The translations under genes were made by a program, and so were the position numbers. From contig NZ_JAJFZN010000004.1 of the NCBI RefSeq assembly GCF_020731145.1, positions 479,202 through 543,201 of the forward strand: a DNA stretch of 64,000 bases. The letters are read 5' to 3'. This DNA is from Sneathiella sp. HT1-7 (GTDB lineage Bacteria > Pseudomonadota > Alphaproteobacteria > Sneathiellales > Sneathiellaceae). The notes under the pieces are model-generated. The model saw only the letters and a program-made list of their open reading frames with translations, had not been told where the DNA came from and made no database searches. Below are positions 54,588 through 63,870 of the stretch, one piece after another; within the stretch, counting starts at the first letter, position 1, and each line of letters begins with the position of its first letter.

Positions 54588-55922
54588 CTACGAAATTCGT
54601 GCTTCAACGGTTTGAATTGATGTTTCAACAACATCTATTGCTTTAGCTAATTCTTCTTGTGAAATAACGAGTGGAACTGACAAAGTCATTGATGATCCGC
54701 TTGGCAAAATAGGAATAACGCCACTGTCAATTGTTTCTCGATAGACTAGCTGTGCAAAATTTGCGGCGAATTCCCGGTCGCCATCCTCTGGGCCAAAATC
54801 TATCGCCGCCATCAGACCGACACAACGAATTTCCCTTACAGATGGGCAACGCGACGCCAAATCCTGCAACCGCATTTTTGCCCATGAACCAAGGTTAATC
54901 GTGCGGGATATCAAATCGTAATTTTGAATAATCTCTAGAACCGTAAGGGCTGCTCGTGCGCTCAGCAGATTTTTTTCATGTGTAAAATACCCCAAATTTG
55001 GCGCTTTCGGTATCGATACACTGGGTCCGACCATCACAGCTGCGACAGGCAGCACAGCGCCACCCAAAGCTTTTCCCACGACTGTTATGTCCGGGCGGAC
55101 ATCGAAGTGAGTGTGATTAAATAAAGCCCCTGTTTTACCAAGACCCGTTGGTATTTCGTCAAATACCAGGAGTGCACCATACTGATCGCAAAGGCTTCGG
55201 ACTTCCGGCCAGTACCAATCCGGAGGTACATATGCCCCGTTACGTATAGGCTCGACAACAACAGCAGCAATGTCTGGCTCATATTTGAAAGCCGTTCGAA
55301 TTGATTCAAGCGAATGAAGCGCATATGGCTCATGACCAAAGCCCAGCCCCTCATCACCGTGACGATGAAATGGCGGCACATGAATTGCGCCCGGAACCAT
55401 TGGACCAAGCATAGTTTTATCGCTTGAGCGACCACCGAGGCTCAGTGCACCAAAACTACGTCCATGGTAGGCATCATAGAATGAAATCGTCTTGTATCGT
55501 TGGGTCGCGGCCTTGGCAATGGTGACAGCAATTTCAATCGCATCCGATCCACTTGGTGCTGTTGCAATTCTCGCGGATTTATTTCCCCAAAGACGCGCTA
55601 ATGTTTCCCCCAATTTAACCGACGTTAGGTTTGTAAAGCCACGACCAGAAAATGTCGCTTTTCCCATTTGCTCAATTAAAGCGGCCAACAAATCAGGGTG
55701 CCGATAACCAATGTGATGACAGTTATTTCCATACAGATCCACGAACTTTTGACCGGAAGCGTTCTCAACATAAATACCGTCTGCACGTTCAATTACCATC
55801 ACACTTGGATTATTATTATTCCCCAAAATTGATACTGATCGGTCGCGTTCCAGAATAGATATTTCTTTCCCAGAACGATGACTGTGGACCCACTCTTGTC
55901 TGGATTGTTGTTTTTCGTTCAT
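54588..55922 (-). CDS. class-III aminotransferase-fold PLP enzyme, possibly PbfA-like lyase
   Basis: 444 residues. PLP-binding Lys284 (VVGKALGGA), Asp255 (VFDEIPTG) and the APSGSDAIEIA cofactor segment are present. The N-terminal DLYGNNCHHIGYRHP and the ATQRYKTISFYDAYHG block resemble, from memory, (R)-1-hydroxy-2-aminoethylphosphonate ammonia-lyases (PbfA) more than ordinary aminotransferases. No phosphonate genes are adjacent, so a transaminase or another lyase cannot be excluded. It follows the LacI gene by 77 bases and ends at the IS6 right end. Confidence 0.65.
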   Translation of the reverse strand: MNEKQQSRQEWVHSHRSGKEISILERDRSVSILGNNNNPSVMVIERADGIYVENASGQKFVDLYGNNCHHIGYRHPDLLAALIEQMGKATFSGRGFTNLTSVKLGETLARLWGNKSARIATAPSGSDAIEIAVTIAKAATQRYKTISFYDAYHGRSFGALSLGGRSSDKTMLGPMVPGAIHVPPFHRHGDEGLGFGHEPYALHSLESIRTAFKYEPDIAAVVVEPIRNGAYVPPDWYWPEVRSLCDQYGALLVFDEIPTGLGKTGALFNHTHFDVRPDITVVGKALGGAVLPVAAVMVGPSVSIPKAPNLGYFTHEKNLLSARAALTVLEIIQNYDLISRTINLGSWAKMRLQDLASRCPSVREIRCVGLMAAIDFGPEDGDREFAANFAQLVYRETIDSGVIPILPSGSSMTLSVPLVISQEELAKAIDVVETSIQTVEARIS

Positions 55923-55999
55923 GATTTCCGGGCCCTATTCTCTTTCCTACAAATGTGAGGAATAACAACCAAACCGCGTCAAAGTTCGCTTCACTTTGG

Positions 56000-57076
56000 C
56001 TATATAGTCAGGTCATGTGTTCTCTGGCTATCAACGCCCCCGGTCGAGTCACCAACCAATAACCGTGTTGGAAAAACAGTTGTCTTATCCGGAAACCTGC
56101 CTTCAGCTATCCTGTGCAACAAATACTCGCCGGCTTTCGCCCCCATGTCACGCGCAGGGACTTCAACAGTAGTTATTCGATTATCTGAGTATTTCCAAAG
56201 ATCAAAGGCGTTGAAGGCTGTTAGCATCACGTCATCAGGTACTGAAAACCCCATATTCTTCAAAACCGCAGATATGGAGAATGCCAATTGCTCGTTGGCG
56301 GCCATAACCGCGTCAGGCAATCCATTGTGATTGATATATGATTTAACGCATGCGTGAACGTCGTCATAAGTTCCCGTATCGATTTGAATAATATCGAGCG
56401 TCATTTCCGGGTGTGACACTTGAAAATCTCGAATGCCACGAATACGCTCTTCCATTGCAGGCCAGGGTTCTGCTGGTTTTAAGAAGGCTATCTTGCGGGC
56501 CGACTGTTCATAGAGATGATTAGCCAATAGGTAGCCACCGCCAAAATCGTCCTGGCGCAAGTAAGCAACATCTTTTTCGGGTGGCGGATCATTTGGTTCC
56601 TGAAGCGCCAATATGGGCCGCTGTAATGTCAAAAACCGGTTTATTATTGCATTTCGTTTTGCATTTTCTCCCGAAACCATCAAGCACAACGCATCGGTGT
56701 CAGCAAAGCGACGCAGGTCGGCTTCACTAAGTTCATTCTCTCGACAATTGTGAAGCAAGAGACTGTAACTTTTTCTATTGACGTCACTTGCCATAGCCGA
56801 AACCAATCGACTTGTCCAAGGGGACGCAAGAAAGTCAGAATCATTTTCGAAGATGATAACAAGACCAATTAACCAGCTTTGTGAAAGGCGCAACGCACGG
56901 CCACGCAGATTGGGCCGATAATCCAATCTTATTACTGCCTCCAGCACACGTTTCCGGGTTTCTTCACGTACTAAATTTTTCCGTCCGTTAATCACATTAG
57001 AGACAGTCATTGGCGAGACATTCGCCATTCGAGCAACGTCGGCTACTGTGGGCCGTTTGGATCTTTCACTTTTCAT
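56000..57076 (-). CDS. LacI family transcriptional regulator
   Basis: 358 residues. The helix-turn-helix is TVADVARMANVSPMTVSNVI with the hinge RLDYRPNLRGRALR. The effector domain has LIGLVIIFENDSDF and VMLTAFNAFD. It lies 58 bases downstream of dctM and 77 bases upstream of the PLP enzyme gene, so it is embedded in the operon. Its likely operator is the 14-base palindrome at 63728-63741 in the dctP promoter. Confidence 0.83.
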   Translation of the reverse strand: MKSERSKRPTVADVARMANVSPMTVSNVINGRKNLVREETRKRVLEAVIRLDYRPNLRGRALRLSQSWLIGLVIIFENDSDFLASPWTSRLVSAMASDVNRKSYSLLLHNCRENELSEADLRRFADTDALCLMVSGENAKRNAIINRFLTLQRPILALQEPNDPPPEKDVAYLRQDDFGGGYLLANHLYEQSARKIAFLKPAEPWPAMEERIRGIRDFQVSHPEMTLDIIQIDTGTYDDVHACVKSYINHNGLPDAVMAANEQLAFSISAVLKNMGFSVPDDVMLTAFNAFDLWKYSDNRITTVEVPARDMGAKAGEYLLHRIAEGRFPDKTTVFPTRLLVGDSTGGVDSQRTHDLTI

Positions 57077-57134
57077 GTCAAAATCTTTAATTCTTCTGAG
57101 TAAACACTTTCTTGATCTACCAACATCTCCAACA

Positions 57135-58415
57135 TTAACGAGCGAGATAGTTTGGCAACCACGTTACTATATCCGGAAAGATGGCTAAGATGGCCAATAC
57201 TAAAATATGGACCAGAAAAATCGGGGCAATGGATCGCGCAAGTGCTAATAATTCAATCCGAGATACGACGCTGGTCACAAACAATAGGCTGCCAACTGGA
57301 GGCGTCAACATGCCTATAGTCACATTTACAATAAAGATAATTGCAAAATGAGTCGGATCTATTCCAAGTGAGTAAGCAATTGGGGCCAAGACCGGGCCAA
57401 CAATTAGAATTGCCGGTGCAGGCTCAAGGAACATCCCTACAATCAATAGCAGCACCATTGTCGATAATAAAAACTCAAACTGATTAAGCGCTGCAAAAAC
57501 TCCATATATTAACTGCGGGACCTGACTGATAGTCAAAACCCAGGAAAACAGCTGTGCTGTAGCCAATAGCATTAGAACGGATATTGATGCTATTGCTGCC
57601 GTCAATACGAGCTTTGGAATGTCAGAAAATCGGATTGTTTTATAGACAAACACACCAACTATCAAAGCATAAACGACAGCAATCACTGATGCTTCAGTCG
57701 GCGTCGCCAAGCCTCCATGCACACTGACAATGATAAAGACAGGCAGAACAAGAATTGGGACAGACTGTAATAAAAGTCTACCAAAATCAACGAGGGTTCT
57801 TTTTTCAATAATACGTAAATCAGTGTTAGAACGTGCGGTATATACAAAATTAACGCAGCACATTGCACCCGCTATAATTAGGCCCGGTACAATTCCAGCC
57901 ACGAATAATGTGCCAACGGACACTCTGTCATCCACCAGAGAGTATAGCACCATGATTATTGAGGGTGGAATAATCGGTCCCACAACGGAAATCGAAGCGG
58001 TTAGGGCCGCAGCATACCGAGGACTATATCCCGTCTCTTTCATCATCTTAATTGCAACAGATCCTGGCCCTGCAACATCTGCAATAGCTGAGCCACTAAT
58101 TCCTGAGAATAAGGTGATACCACCAATATTCGCATATCCCAACCCACCAGGAATTCGCCCTACGCAAGCAATTGCAACACGCAAAAGTATCGCGCTCAAC
58201 CCACCTCCACTTAGTATTTCAGCAGAGAGGATAAAAAAGGGAATTGCAAGTAACGGAAAGCTGTCAAGTCCTCGTACTAGTCCCTGAGCAACTATTACTA
58301 TTGGAAATGAACCGTCTATTAAGACCGACAAAATACTTGCAAAGCCAAGTGCAATTGAAACTGGAACTCCAATTACGATAAAGATTAAAAAAGTAACAGC
58401 AAGAATAGTCAGCAT
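57135..58415 (-). CDS. dctM: TRAP transporter large membrane subunit DctM
   Basis: 426 residues from the ATG at 58415, with GGGG ten bases upstream; a start at 58445 lies within dctQ. Blocks LFSGISGSAIADVAGPGSV, VVGPIIPPSIIMVLY and LTPPVGSLLFVT identify DctM. It is encoded after hydantoinase genes rather than directly after dctP. Confidence 0.9.
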   Translation of the reverse strand: MLTILAVTFLIFIVIGVPVSIALGFASILSVLIDGSFPIVIVAQGLVRGLDSFPLLAIPFFILSAEILSGGGLSAILLRVAIACVGRIPGGLGYANIGGITLFSGISGSAIADVAGPGSVAIKMMKETGYSPRYAAALTASISVVGPIIPPSIIMVLYSLVDDRVSVGTLFVAGIVPGLIIAGAMCCVNFVYTARSNTDLRIIEKRTLVDFGRLLLQSVPILVLPVFIIVSVHGGLATPTEASVIAVVYALIVGVFVYKTIRFSDIPKLVLTAAIASISVLMLLATAQLFSWVLTISQVPQLIYGVFAALNQFEFLLSTMVLLLIVGMFLEPAPAILIVGPVLAPIAYSLGIDPTHFAIIFIVNVTIGMLTPPVGSLLFVTSVVSRIELLALARSIAPIFLVHILVLAILAIFPDIVTWLPNYLAR

Positions 58416-58416
58416 A

Positions 58417-58920
58417 TCATTCGTACCCCAACATCTCATTTTCATCCGAATGGCGAATAAATTCCGGAGTAAACAATATGGAATGTATCAAGAGAAAGAG
58501 CCCGCCTAGAGGAACTGATACAAAAATATAAACGTAGGGTACTCCCAAGACAGGCATGGTCTGATGCCGGCCTAACCAGGCGTACTGAGAGCCCGCCCAA
58601 ACCATTGCAATAGCAAATGCACCAACGACAACTAAAATAACCACTCTGATCGCAACTGCAGTGTTTGGCGGCACCATTTGCTGAAGGGTCTTTACAGCAA
58701 CATGCCCTCCCCGCCTAAGGACGAGGCCAACTCCAAGCATAACAACCCAAATGAGACACGCTCGAGCAAGGTCGTCCGATCCTGAAATAGAACTACCCGT
58801 CAAAACTCTGCTGGTCAGATTGGAAAATACGGACACAACCATGACAATTGATAAGGTTATGACCAAGAACTCATTTGCACGAATAAAGACTCGGTCGAAC
58901 TCACTTAGAAAGTTATTCAT
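58417..58920 (-). CDS. dctQ: TRAP transporter small membrane subunit DctQ
   Basis: 167 residues with four hydrophobic spans and the RRGGHVAVKTLQ loop typical of DctQ. Its start overlaps the hydantoinase B stop by 4 bases, and its stop lies 1 base from the dctM start, so all are coupled. Confidence 0.86.
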   Translation of the reverse strand: MNNFLSEFDRVFIRANEFLVITLSIVMVVSVFSNLTSRVLTGSSISGSDDLARACLIWVVMLGVGLVLRRGGHVAVKTLQQMVPPNTAVAIRVVILVVVGAFAIAMVWAGSQYAWLGRHQTMPVLGVPYVYIFVSVPLGGLFLLIHSILFTPEFIRHSDENEMLGYE

Positions 58921-60518
58921 GCGGCGTCCTCCGTCTGTGCTTTACCGTATCCACCTCCGCCAGCCGTTTCAATTCTAACGACATCACCTTTCAGCAACCT
59001 TACGTTTTCCGCCCCCTTTAACGTCTGCAAATTATCGTTTCGGATCAATGTAACAGTGAATGCTTCGCCATTTTCACCGCCAAAAAGGCCAAACGGTGTT
59101 ACTATTCGGCGCTGGAACATCGTTGTTAAATGTGCCTCATCACATTCAACTCTGTATTCACGCACCAAGCCATCACCTCCGTTGTAATGACCGCGCCCGC
59201 CAGAGCCGGTTCGCACAGCGGACTTTATAACTCTCAGGGGATATTCTGCTTCGACGAATTCAGCTAGCGTATTCATCATATTCGATATATTTACTCGAGT
59301 TACGACACCACCATCACGGTCGTGACGCGCGCCCTCCCCGCCACCATGCGTTTCGTAAAAAGTCCACCATGTACCGTCACTGCGTTCACCACTAAAAATC
59401 AGCAATCCACCGGTCGCACATCCACCTGCCGTAACAACTTTCGGGATTACATCTGCCAATGCTTGTGTAATCGCATTCACAACACAATGCGCCGTTTCAT
59501 GGTTTCCACCTACTACTGGATAATTTCGTCCAGGATTCAATACTGTTCCCTTACGAGTGTGAATGGAAATAGGCCGAAACGCACCGCCCGTATGAAAGAC
59601 TTCCGTTGCAACAATCGTCTTCATAAAAAATGCAACGCCTGCAACAGTCACGAAATGCGTCGTGTTCAAGGGAGCGCGAAGCTGGGGAGCAGATTCAGAA
59701 AAGTCGAAATCAATTTCATCTCCGGCCACAACTATCCGCACGCGGATTGGTACGGGCGGTCCATCGCGGCAGTCGTCGTCAAGAAAATCTTCGCCGAAAT
59801 AGGTTCCATCAGGTATTGAAGATATGACTTTACGCATTTGCTGCTCGCTAAAGTCAAAAAGCTTCGCCAATACCTCTTTAAAGTTTCCAGCTCCATGCAT
59901 TTCAACAAGTTCTACAATTCGCTTTTCGGCAATCATTAACGACGCCACCTGGGCCATAATGTCACCTTCTCGTTCCATTTCCCCGCGCACATTTGCCTTA
60001 ATGAATGCTAAAATGTCCGGACGAACCTTGTTCTTGGAATAAAGGCGGATGGGCGGGATTTGCAATCCTTCCTGCCATATATCTTCCGCGCTGGCAAAAT
60101 AGCTTCCAGGAGACGCTCCACCAATATCTGCCCAATGGGCTAGCGACAGTGAAAATGCAATTAGTTCTCCGTCGATAAAGATTGGCTTTGCCAATTTAAC
60201 ATCCGGGAGATGGTTTCCGCCAATCAAAGGTTGGTTTAAAATCCAAATGTCGCCATCTTCCATTGAATCGCGGCCGACTGCTTTAATGAGCTCTTTTACG
60301 GTGTAACTCATTACACCAAGATGAATTGGCAAATCTTTACCTTGAGCAATGATTTCTCCATCTGCATTCGTCAGTGCCGATGATAGATCGCCCGCTTCGC
60401 GCAATGCAGGTGACCGAGCTGAACGCATAGCAATCAAGGTCATTTCCTCAGCGATTGAGCTCAAGTTCTGACGGATAATTTCTGGAAGAAATGGGTTCAT
60501 TTTAGTTATGCTGTTCAT
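58917..60518 (-). CDS. hyuB: hydantoinase B / N-methylhydantoinase beta subunit family protein
   Basis: 533 residues from the ATG at 60518, with GAGG six bases upstream; a TTG two codons earlier is less likely. Family signatures: REAGDLSSALTN near the N-terminus, PLIGGNHLPDVKL, the HGGGEGARHD stretch and the terminal TAGGGGYG. With HyuA it forms an ATP-dependent hydrolase that opens hydantoins, 5-oxoproline or related cyclic amides. The gene overlaps hyuA by 17 bases and dctQ by 4. Confidence 0.86.
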   Translation of the reverse strand: MNSITKMNPFLPEIIRQNLSSIAEEMTLIAMRSARSPALREAGDLSSALTNADGEIIAQGKDLPIHLGVMSYTVKELIKAVGRDSMEDGDIWILNQPLIGGNHLPDVKLAKPIFIDGELIAFSLSLAHWADIGGASPGSYFASAEDIWQEGLQIPPIRLYSKNKVRPDILAFIKANVRGEMEREGDIMAQVASLMIAEKRIVELVEMHGAGNFKEVLAKLFDFSEQQMRKVISSIPDGTYFGEDFLDDDCRDGPPVPIRVRIVVAGDEIDFDFSESAPQLRAPLNTTHFVTVAGVAFFMKTIVATEVFHTGGAFRPISIHTRKGTVLNPGRNYPVVGGNHETAHCVVNAITQALADVIPKVVTAGGCATGGLLIFSGERSDGTWWTFYETHGGGEGARHDRDGGVVTRVNISNMMNTLAEFVEAEYPLRVIKSAVRTGSGGRGHYNGGDGLVREYRVECDEAHLTTMFQRRIVTPFGLFGGENGEAFTVTLIRNDNLQTLKGAENVRLLKGDVVRIETAGGGGYGKAQTEDAA

Positions 60519-62511
60519 AATCAACCTCTATCTCAATATGCTGGCCCTCAATTACCTTTGCCCGACATCCCGGAGGTACAACAACAGTTGAAAATTGGCT
60601 CAATATTAAAACGGGCCCCTCAACGGCAGTCCCGGCGGTTAATGAGTCTCGAGCGACTTGTCGAGTCTCTTTCCAGCCAAAATTATTGAAATAGCATGTC
60701 GTAGATTCTGGAATAACTGTATTTGAATCCAGATCGACATTCTGGATCGTCAAAGAACTGTTTTGGCCTACGCTGATCGTGATACGAACGGCTTCGCATA
60801 TCCAAGGGTCACTTGCCACAAAGCCATAATGAGCATTATGCGCATCCGTAAAGGCCTTTGTTAAATCTTCATTACTGTCGGTAAGAGGGACTTCTATTTC
60901 ATAGCTTTGGCCCGCATAGCGCATCAAAGCAATGCGCGTTACATTCACATTCTCCCGCGGCTCGTTGGGCATAAAACTCAGAAGTTCATCACGTAATATA
61001 TTCTCCAGATCCATACAGGCTCGCATGATGGATCCGTCTTCGCTCTCTTTCTGATTTATTCTGACCGTCTGTTGACGTGTAAGTGAAGAAGCCGAGGTTA
61101 AGCATCCAAGCGCAGAGAGTGAGCTAGAGAATGCCGGAACAATCACACTTGATATGCCCATAGACTTAGCGAGAGGACACACAAACATTGGTCCCGCGCC
61201 ACCAAATCCAATAACTGAACAGTTTCGTGCATCAATACCCTTGTCCATAGTTATTGCTTTAATCGCACGGCTCATGATCGCATTGCCGATAGCTATTGCC
61301 CCGACAGCCACTTCCTCAATTGAGAGATTCAATTGCTCTGCCAAAGGTCGGAAAGCAGACTGTGCCGCGGCTATATCAATTTTAACGGGGCGATCAAGTG
61401 TGTCCGCCGTTCCAAAATAGCCAAGAACTGCAGCCGCATCCGCCAAAGTAGGTTTTGTACCGCCACGACCATAACAAGCCGGACCAGGTGAAGCCCCTGC
61501 ACTTTCAGGCCCGACTGTCAGAGAGTCGCCCCTTAAATCAATAATGGATCCGCCGCCGGCTCCAACTGTCTCCACCGCTACCATGGGCTGACGTACATCA
61601 TGCTGGCCAAGTTTCGCCTGTGTTACAATTTGCGCCACCCCATCACGAATGAGGCAGCAATCTGTCGTTGTGCCGCCCATATCCAGGCTTACGACATCTT
61701 TCTTCCCTAATTGGGAACTGATCGACCGAGCGGCCTCCACACCTGCGGATGGACCTGACATTGCAAGGGTTAGCGGGTATTTGCCTGCCAGATTGATCGG
61801 GATCAGTCCCCCCGCTGAGTGAAACAAGAAGAAAGCTTCGCCATCATATGCCTTTACCAGAGATTTAAGAAATTTCTGTACAGTTGGCAGTAATGAAGCA
61901 TTCAATACAGTTGCGGCCATCCGTTCATATTCTCGGGCTTCCGGCGAAATTTCACTTGAAATGGAGATATGCTCAACATTTCCGACTAGAGCGGCGGCCG
62001 CCTCTACTTCATTTTTGTTGTTCTTGTAGGCGTGCAGAAATACGACACCAACAGCTTTGCATGTAGGAGGCAACAGTTTGGCAACCGATCTTATTTCATC
62101 AGCTAAAAGCACCTGCTCAATATTACCATCTTGCCCAATCCGTTCATTAACTTCAAAAGATAATGGCATGGGAACTAACGGTTGCGGCCTAGGAACTGCG
62201 TTCATGTCATAAAGATGATTACGCGTTTGCCGCCCAATCCAGAGGGTATCCTTAAAACCTTTTGTTGCAATCAACGCTGTTTCCGAAAGCCGGTTTTCGA
62301 TGAGAGCGTTAGTTACAATAGTCGTACCAAATGTAATCGATTCAATTTCACTCTTCTGCAACCCCAAAGACCGAAATGCCTCTTCTAACATGCTGCCAGG
62401 AGCATCGTGTCGGGACCAGATCTTGTGTGTTCTCCACTCATCGGTTTCCGAATTCAGGGCGAGGACATCCGTAAAAGTTCCTCCCGTATCTATGCCAAGT
62501 CGCCAAGCCAT
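60502..62511 (-). CDS. hyuA: hydantoinase A / N-methylhydantoinase alpha subunit family protein
   Basis: 669 residues from the ATG at 62511, with GAGGTG eight bases upstream. The ASKHA-type ATP site GIDTGGTFTDVLA is at the N-terminus, and the central SLDMGGTTTDCCLI and GFGGAGPMF motifs complete it. The length fits the N-methylhydantoinase/acetophenone-carboxylase-like A subunits. It lies between dctP and hyuB, so the imported compound is probably its substrate or that of HyuAB together. Confidence 0.87.
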   Translation of the reverse strand: MAWRLGIDTGGTFTDVLALNSETDEWRTHKIWSRHDAPGSMLEEAFRSLGLQKSEIESITFGTTIVTNALIENRLSETALIATKGFKDTLWIGRQTRNHLYDMNAVPRPQPLVPMPLSFEVNERIGQDGNIEQVLLADEIRSVAKLLPPTCKAVGVVFLHAYKNNKNEVEAAAALVGNVEHISISSEISPEAREYERMAATVLNASLLPTVQKFLKSLVKAYDGEAFFLFHSAGGLIPINLAGKYPLTLAMSGPSAGVEAARSISSQLGKKDVVSLDMGGTTTDCCLIRDGVAQIVTQAKLGQHDVRQPMVAVETVGAGGGSIIDLRGDSLTVGPESAGASPGPACYGRGGTKPTLADAAAVLGYFGTADTLDRPVKIDIAAAQSAFRPLAEQLNLSIEEVAVGAIAIGNAIMSRAIKAITMDKGIDARNCSVIGFGGAGPMFVCPLAKSMGISSVIVPAFSSSLSALGCLTSASSLTRQQTVRINQKESEDGSIMRACMDLENILRDELLSFMPNEPRENVNVTRIALMRYAGQSYEIEVPLTDSNEDLTKAFTDAHNAHYGFVASDPWICEAVRITISVGQNSSLTIQNVDLDSNTVIPESTTCYFNNFGWKETRQVARDSLTAGTAVEGPVLILSQFSTVVVPPGCRAKVIEGQHIEIEVDYEQHN

Positions 62512-62583
62512 TTGGTCACACCTCATCATTCGCCTATATCTGTAGACGTCTGCTTAAATTTGATTTATGTCGATTAATTAAAT

Positions 62584-62615
62584 GGAAGCCATGCACAATA
62601 TTGCGCTTGGCTTCC
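62584..62615 (-). terminator. hairpin between dctP and hyuA
   Basis: GGAAGCC arms pair with GGCTTCC, and the inner bases AAGCGCAATATTGTGCAT are also nearly self-complementary, giving a 32-base stem-rich structure followed on the transcript by AUUUAAUU. It starts 13 bases after the dctP stop and fits attenuation of downstream genes. Confidence 0.6.
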
Positions 62616-62627
62616 GGAAATAAAACT

Positions 62628-63686
62628 CTAGTTGTCGCTTAAGATGCGTTCTGCATTATTTGCGATATCTGCTTCAGCTTCTTTAATGGATGCCTCCAGC
62701 AGATCCAGCCATTCGCTTCCATACTCTTCAACAAACCAATCTTTGGCTACGGCTTGTGCTTTTTTCATAACGGCGCGATCAGCTTCACTCGGCAGGGTGA
62801 TTTTGCCACCTGATTTTTCAAAGAGAGCGCTGTAAACACTTTCGTCTCTCTCATTTACCCGTGCCTGAATGCTGGCCGCCTGCGTCACACCTTCAACAAC
62901 GAGTTGCTGCAGGTCAGAAGGCAGGGATTTAAGCCAACGATCACTTACCCAGAAATATCCATAAAGAAATGAATGACGGTCAAGAAATGCATGATCAAGA
63001 ACCTCACCAAGTTTGAAGCGCATCACGTCGGCCATGGAGTTTTTCGTACCATCAACAACTCCAGTCGACAGGGCTGAATATAGCTCCCCCCATGGAACTG
63101 GTGTGGGATTGGCCCCTAAAGCCTCGGTAAATTTCAACTGAATGGGTGAATCAATAGTACGAATTTTCAGTGTCTCCAATCCACTAACATCTGTTACTGG
63201 CTTGTTCGTCACGAAATTTCTCCAGTTCCCAGTATTTGCGACCGCCACAAGACGCAAATTTTGCGTCTTCTTAAGCACCTCTGCACGCACCTTATCGAAG
63301 AAAACACTTTCGCCCAACTTGGTCGTTACAAGATCATTAGGCAAAATATACGGGATATCAAGAACTTGAATTTCAGGAAAGAAACCGGAGATTCCGCCGC
63401 CGGTTGTCTGCGTCATTTCTAGTGTGCCCAGCTGAACCTGCTCCAACATCTCACGAAACCCGCCGAGTTGTGCTGCAGGAAAAATCTCAACCTGGATGCG
63501 CCCATTTGAATTGCGCTCCAGAAAATCTTCCAACCAGAGAGCGGCAATATGATCATCTGAGACATCAGAGGCGGCCGTTACATGACCATACTTCAAAGTA
63601 TAGGTATCAGCTGCCACTCCGACAGACATTGACATAACCGTTGAAACCACACCAACGCTAATTGCGGACAATAATCTCTTTAACAC
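62628..63686 (-). CDS. dctP: TRAP transporter periplasmic binding protein DctP
   Basis: 352 residues with a signal peptide (AISVGVVSTVMSMSVGVAA). The mature protein starts DTYTLKYGHVTAASD and contains LETLKIRTIDSPIQ (carboxylate-binding Arg) and ALSTGVVDGTKNS. It is the first gene of the leftward operon dctP-hyuA-hyuB-dctQ-dctM-lacI-PLP enzyme. Its promoter overlaps a LacI-type palindrome. Confidence 0.88.
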   Translation of the reverse strand: MLKRLLSAISVGVVSTVMSMSVGVAADTYTLKYGHVTAASDVSDDHIAALWLEDFLERNSNGRIQVEIFPAAQLGGFREMLEQVQLGTLEMTQTTGGGISGFFPEIQVLDIPYILPNDLVTTKLGESVFFDKVRAEVLKKTQNLRLVAVANTGNWRNFVTNKPVTDVSGLETLKIRTIDSPIQLKFTEALGANPTPVPWGELYSALSTGVVDGTKNSMADVMRFKLGEVLDHAFLDRHSFLYGYFWVSDRWLKSLPSDLQQLVVEGVTQAASIQARVNERDESVYSALFEKSGGKITLPSEADRAVMKKAQAVAKDWFVEEYGSEWLDLLEASIKEAEADIANNAERILSDN

Positions 63687-63726
63687 GTTACCCTCCTTTG
63701 CTAATTATTTTAACGATACAATTATT

Positions 63727-63755
63727 TTTTTAACGTTAAAATAAGCCTCCGTCAA
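63727..63755 (-). promoter_or_regulatory. promoter and LacI-type operator for the dctP-hyuAB operon
   Basis: On the minus strand TTGACG (63755-63750), a 17-base spacer and TAAAAA (63732-63727) form a promoter about 40 bases before dctP. The exact palindrome TTTTAACGTTAAAA (63728-63741), with the central CG usual in LacI-family operators, covers the -10 and half the spacer. A related half-site TTTTAACGATA lies at 63708-63718. Repression by the LacI protein encoded at 56000-57076 is inferred. Confidence 0.6.
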
Positions 63756-63870
63756 TATGAAAATTCATCCGCAGAAATCATATTAGTAAGACCACACATA
63801 TATCATATTGACTTTTAAAGGGCAGCGAGACGGATTTCCCCTCGCCTCCGCTTGGCGAAAATGGCACTAA

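Noticed and set aside
53746..54588. 8-base target-site duplication around the IS6 copy
   Set aside because: The bases flanking the two proposed ends do not match.
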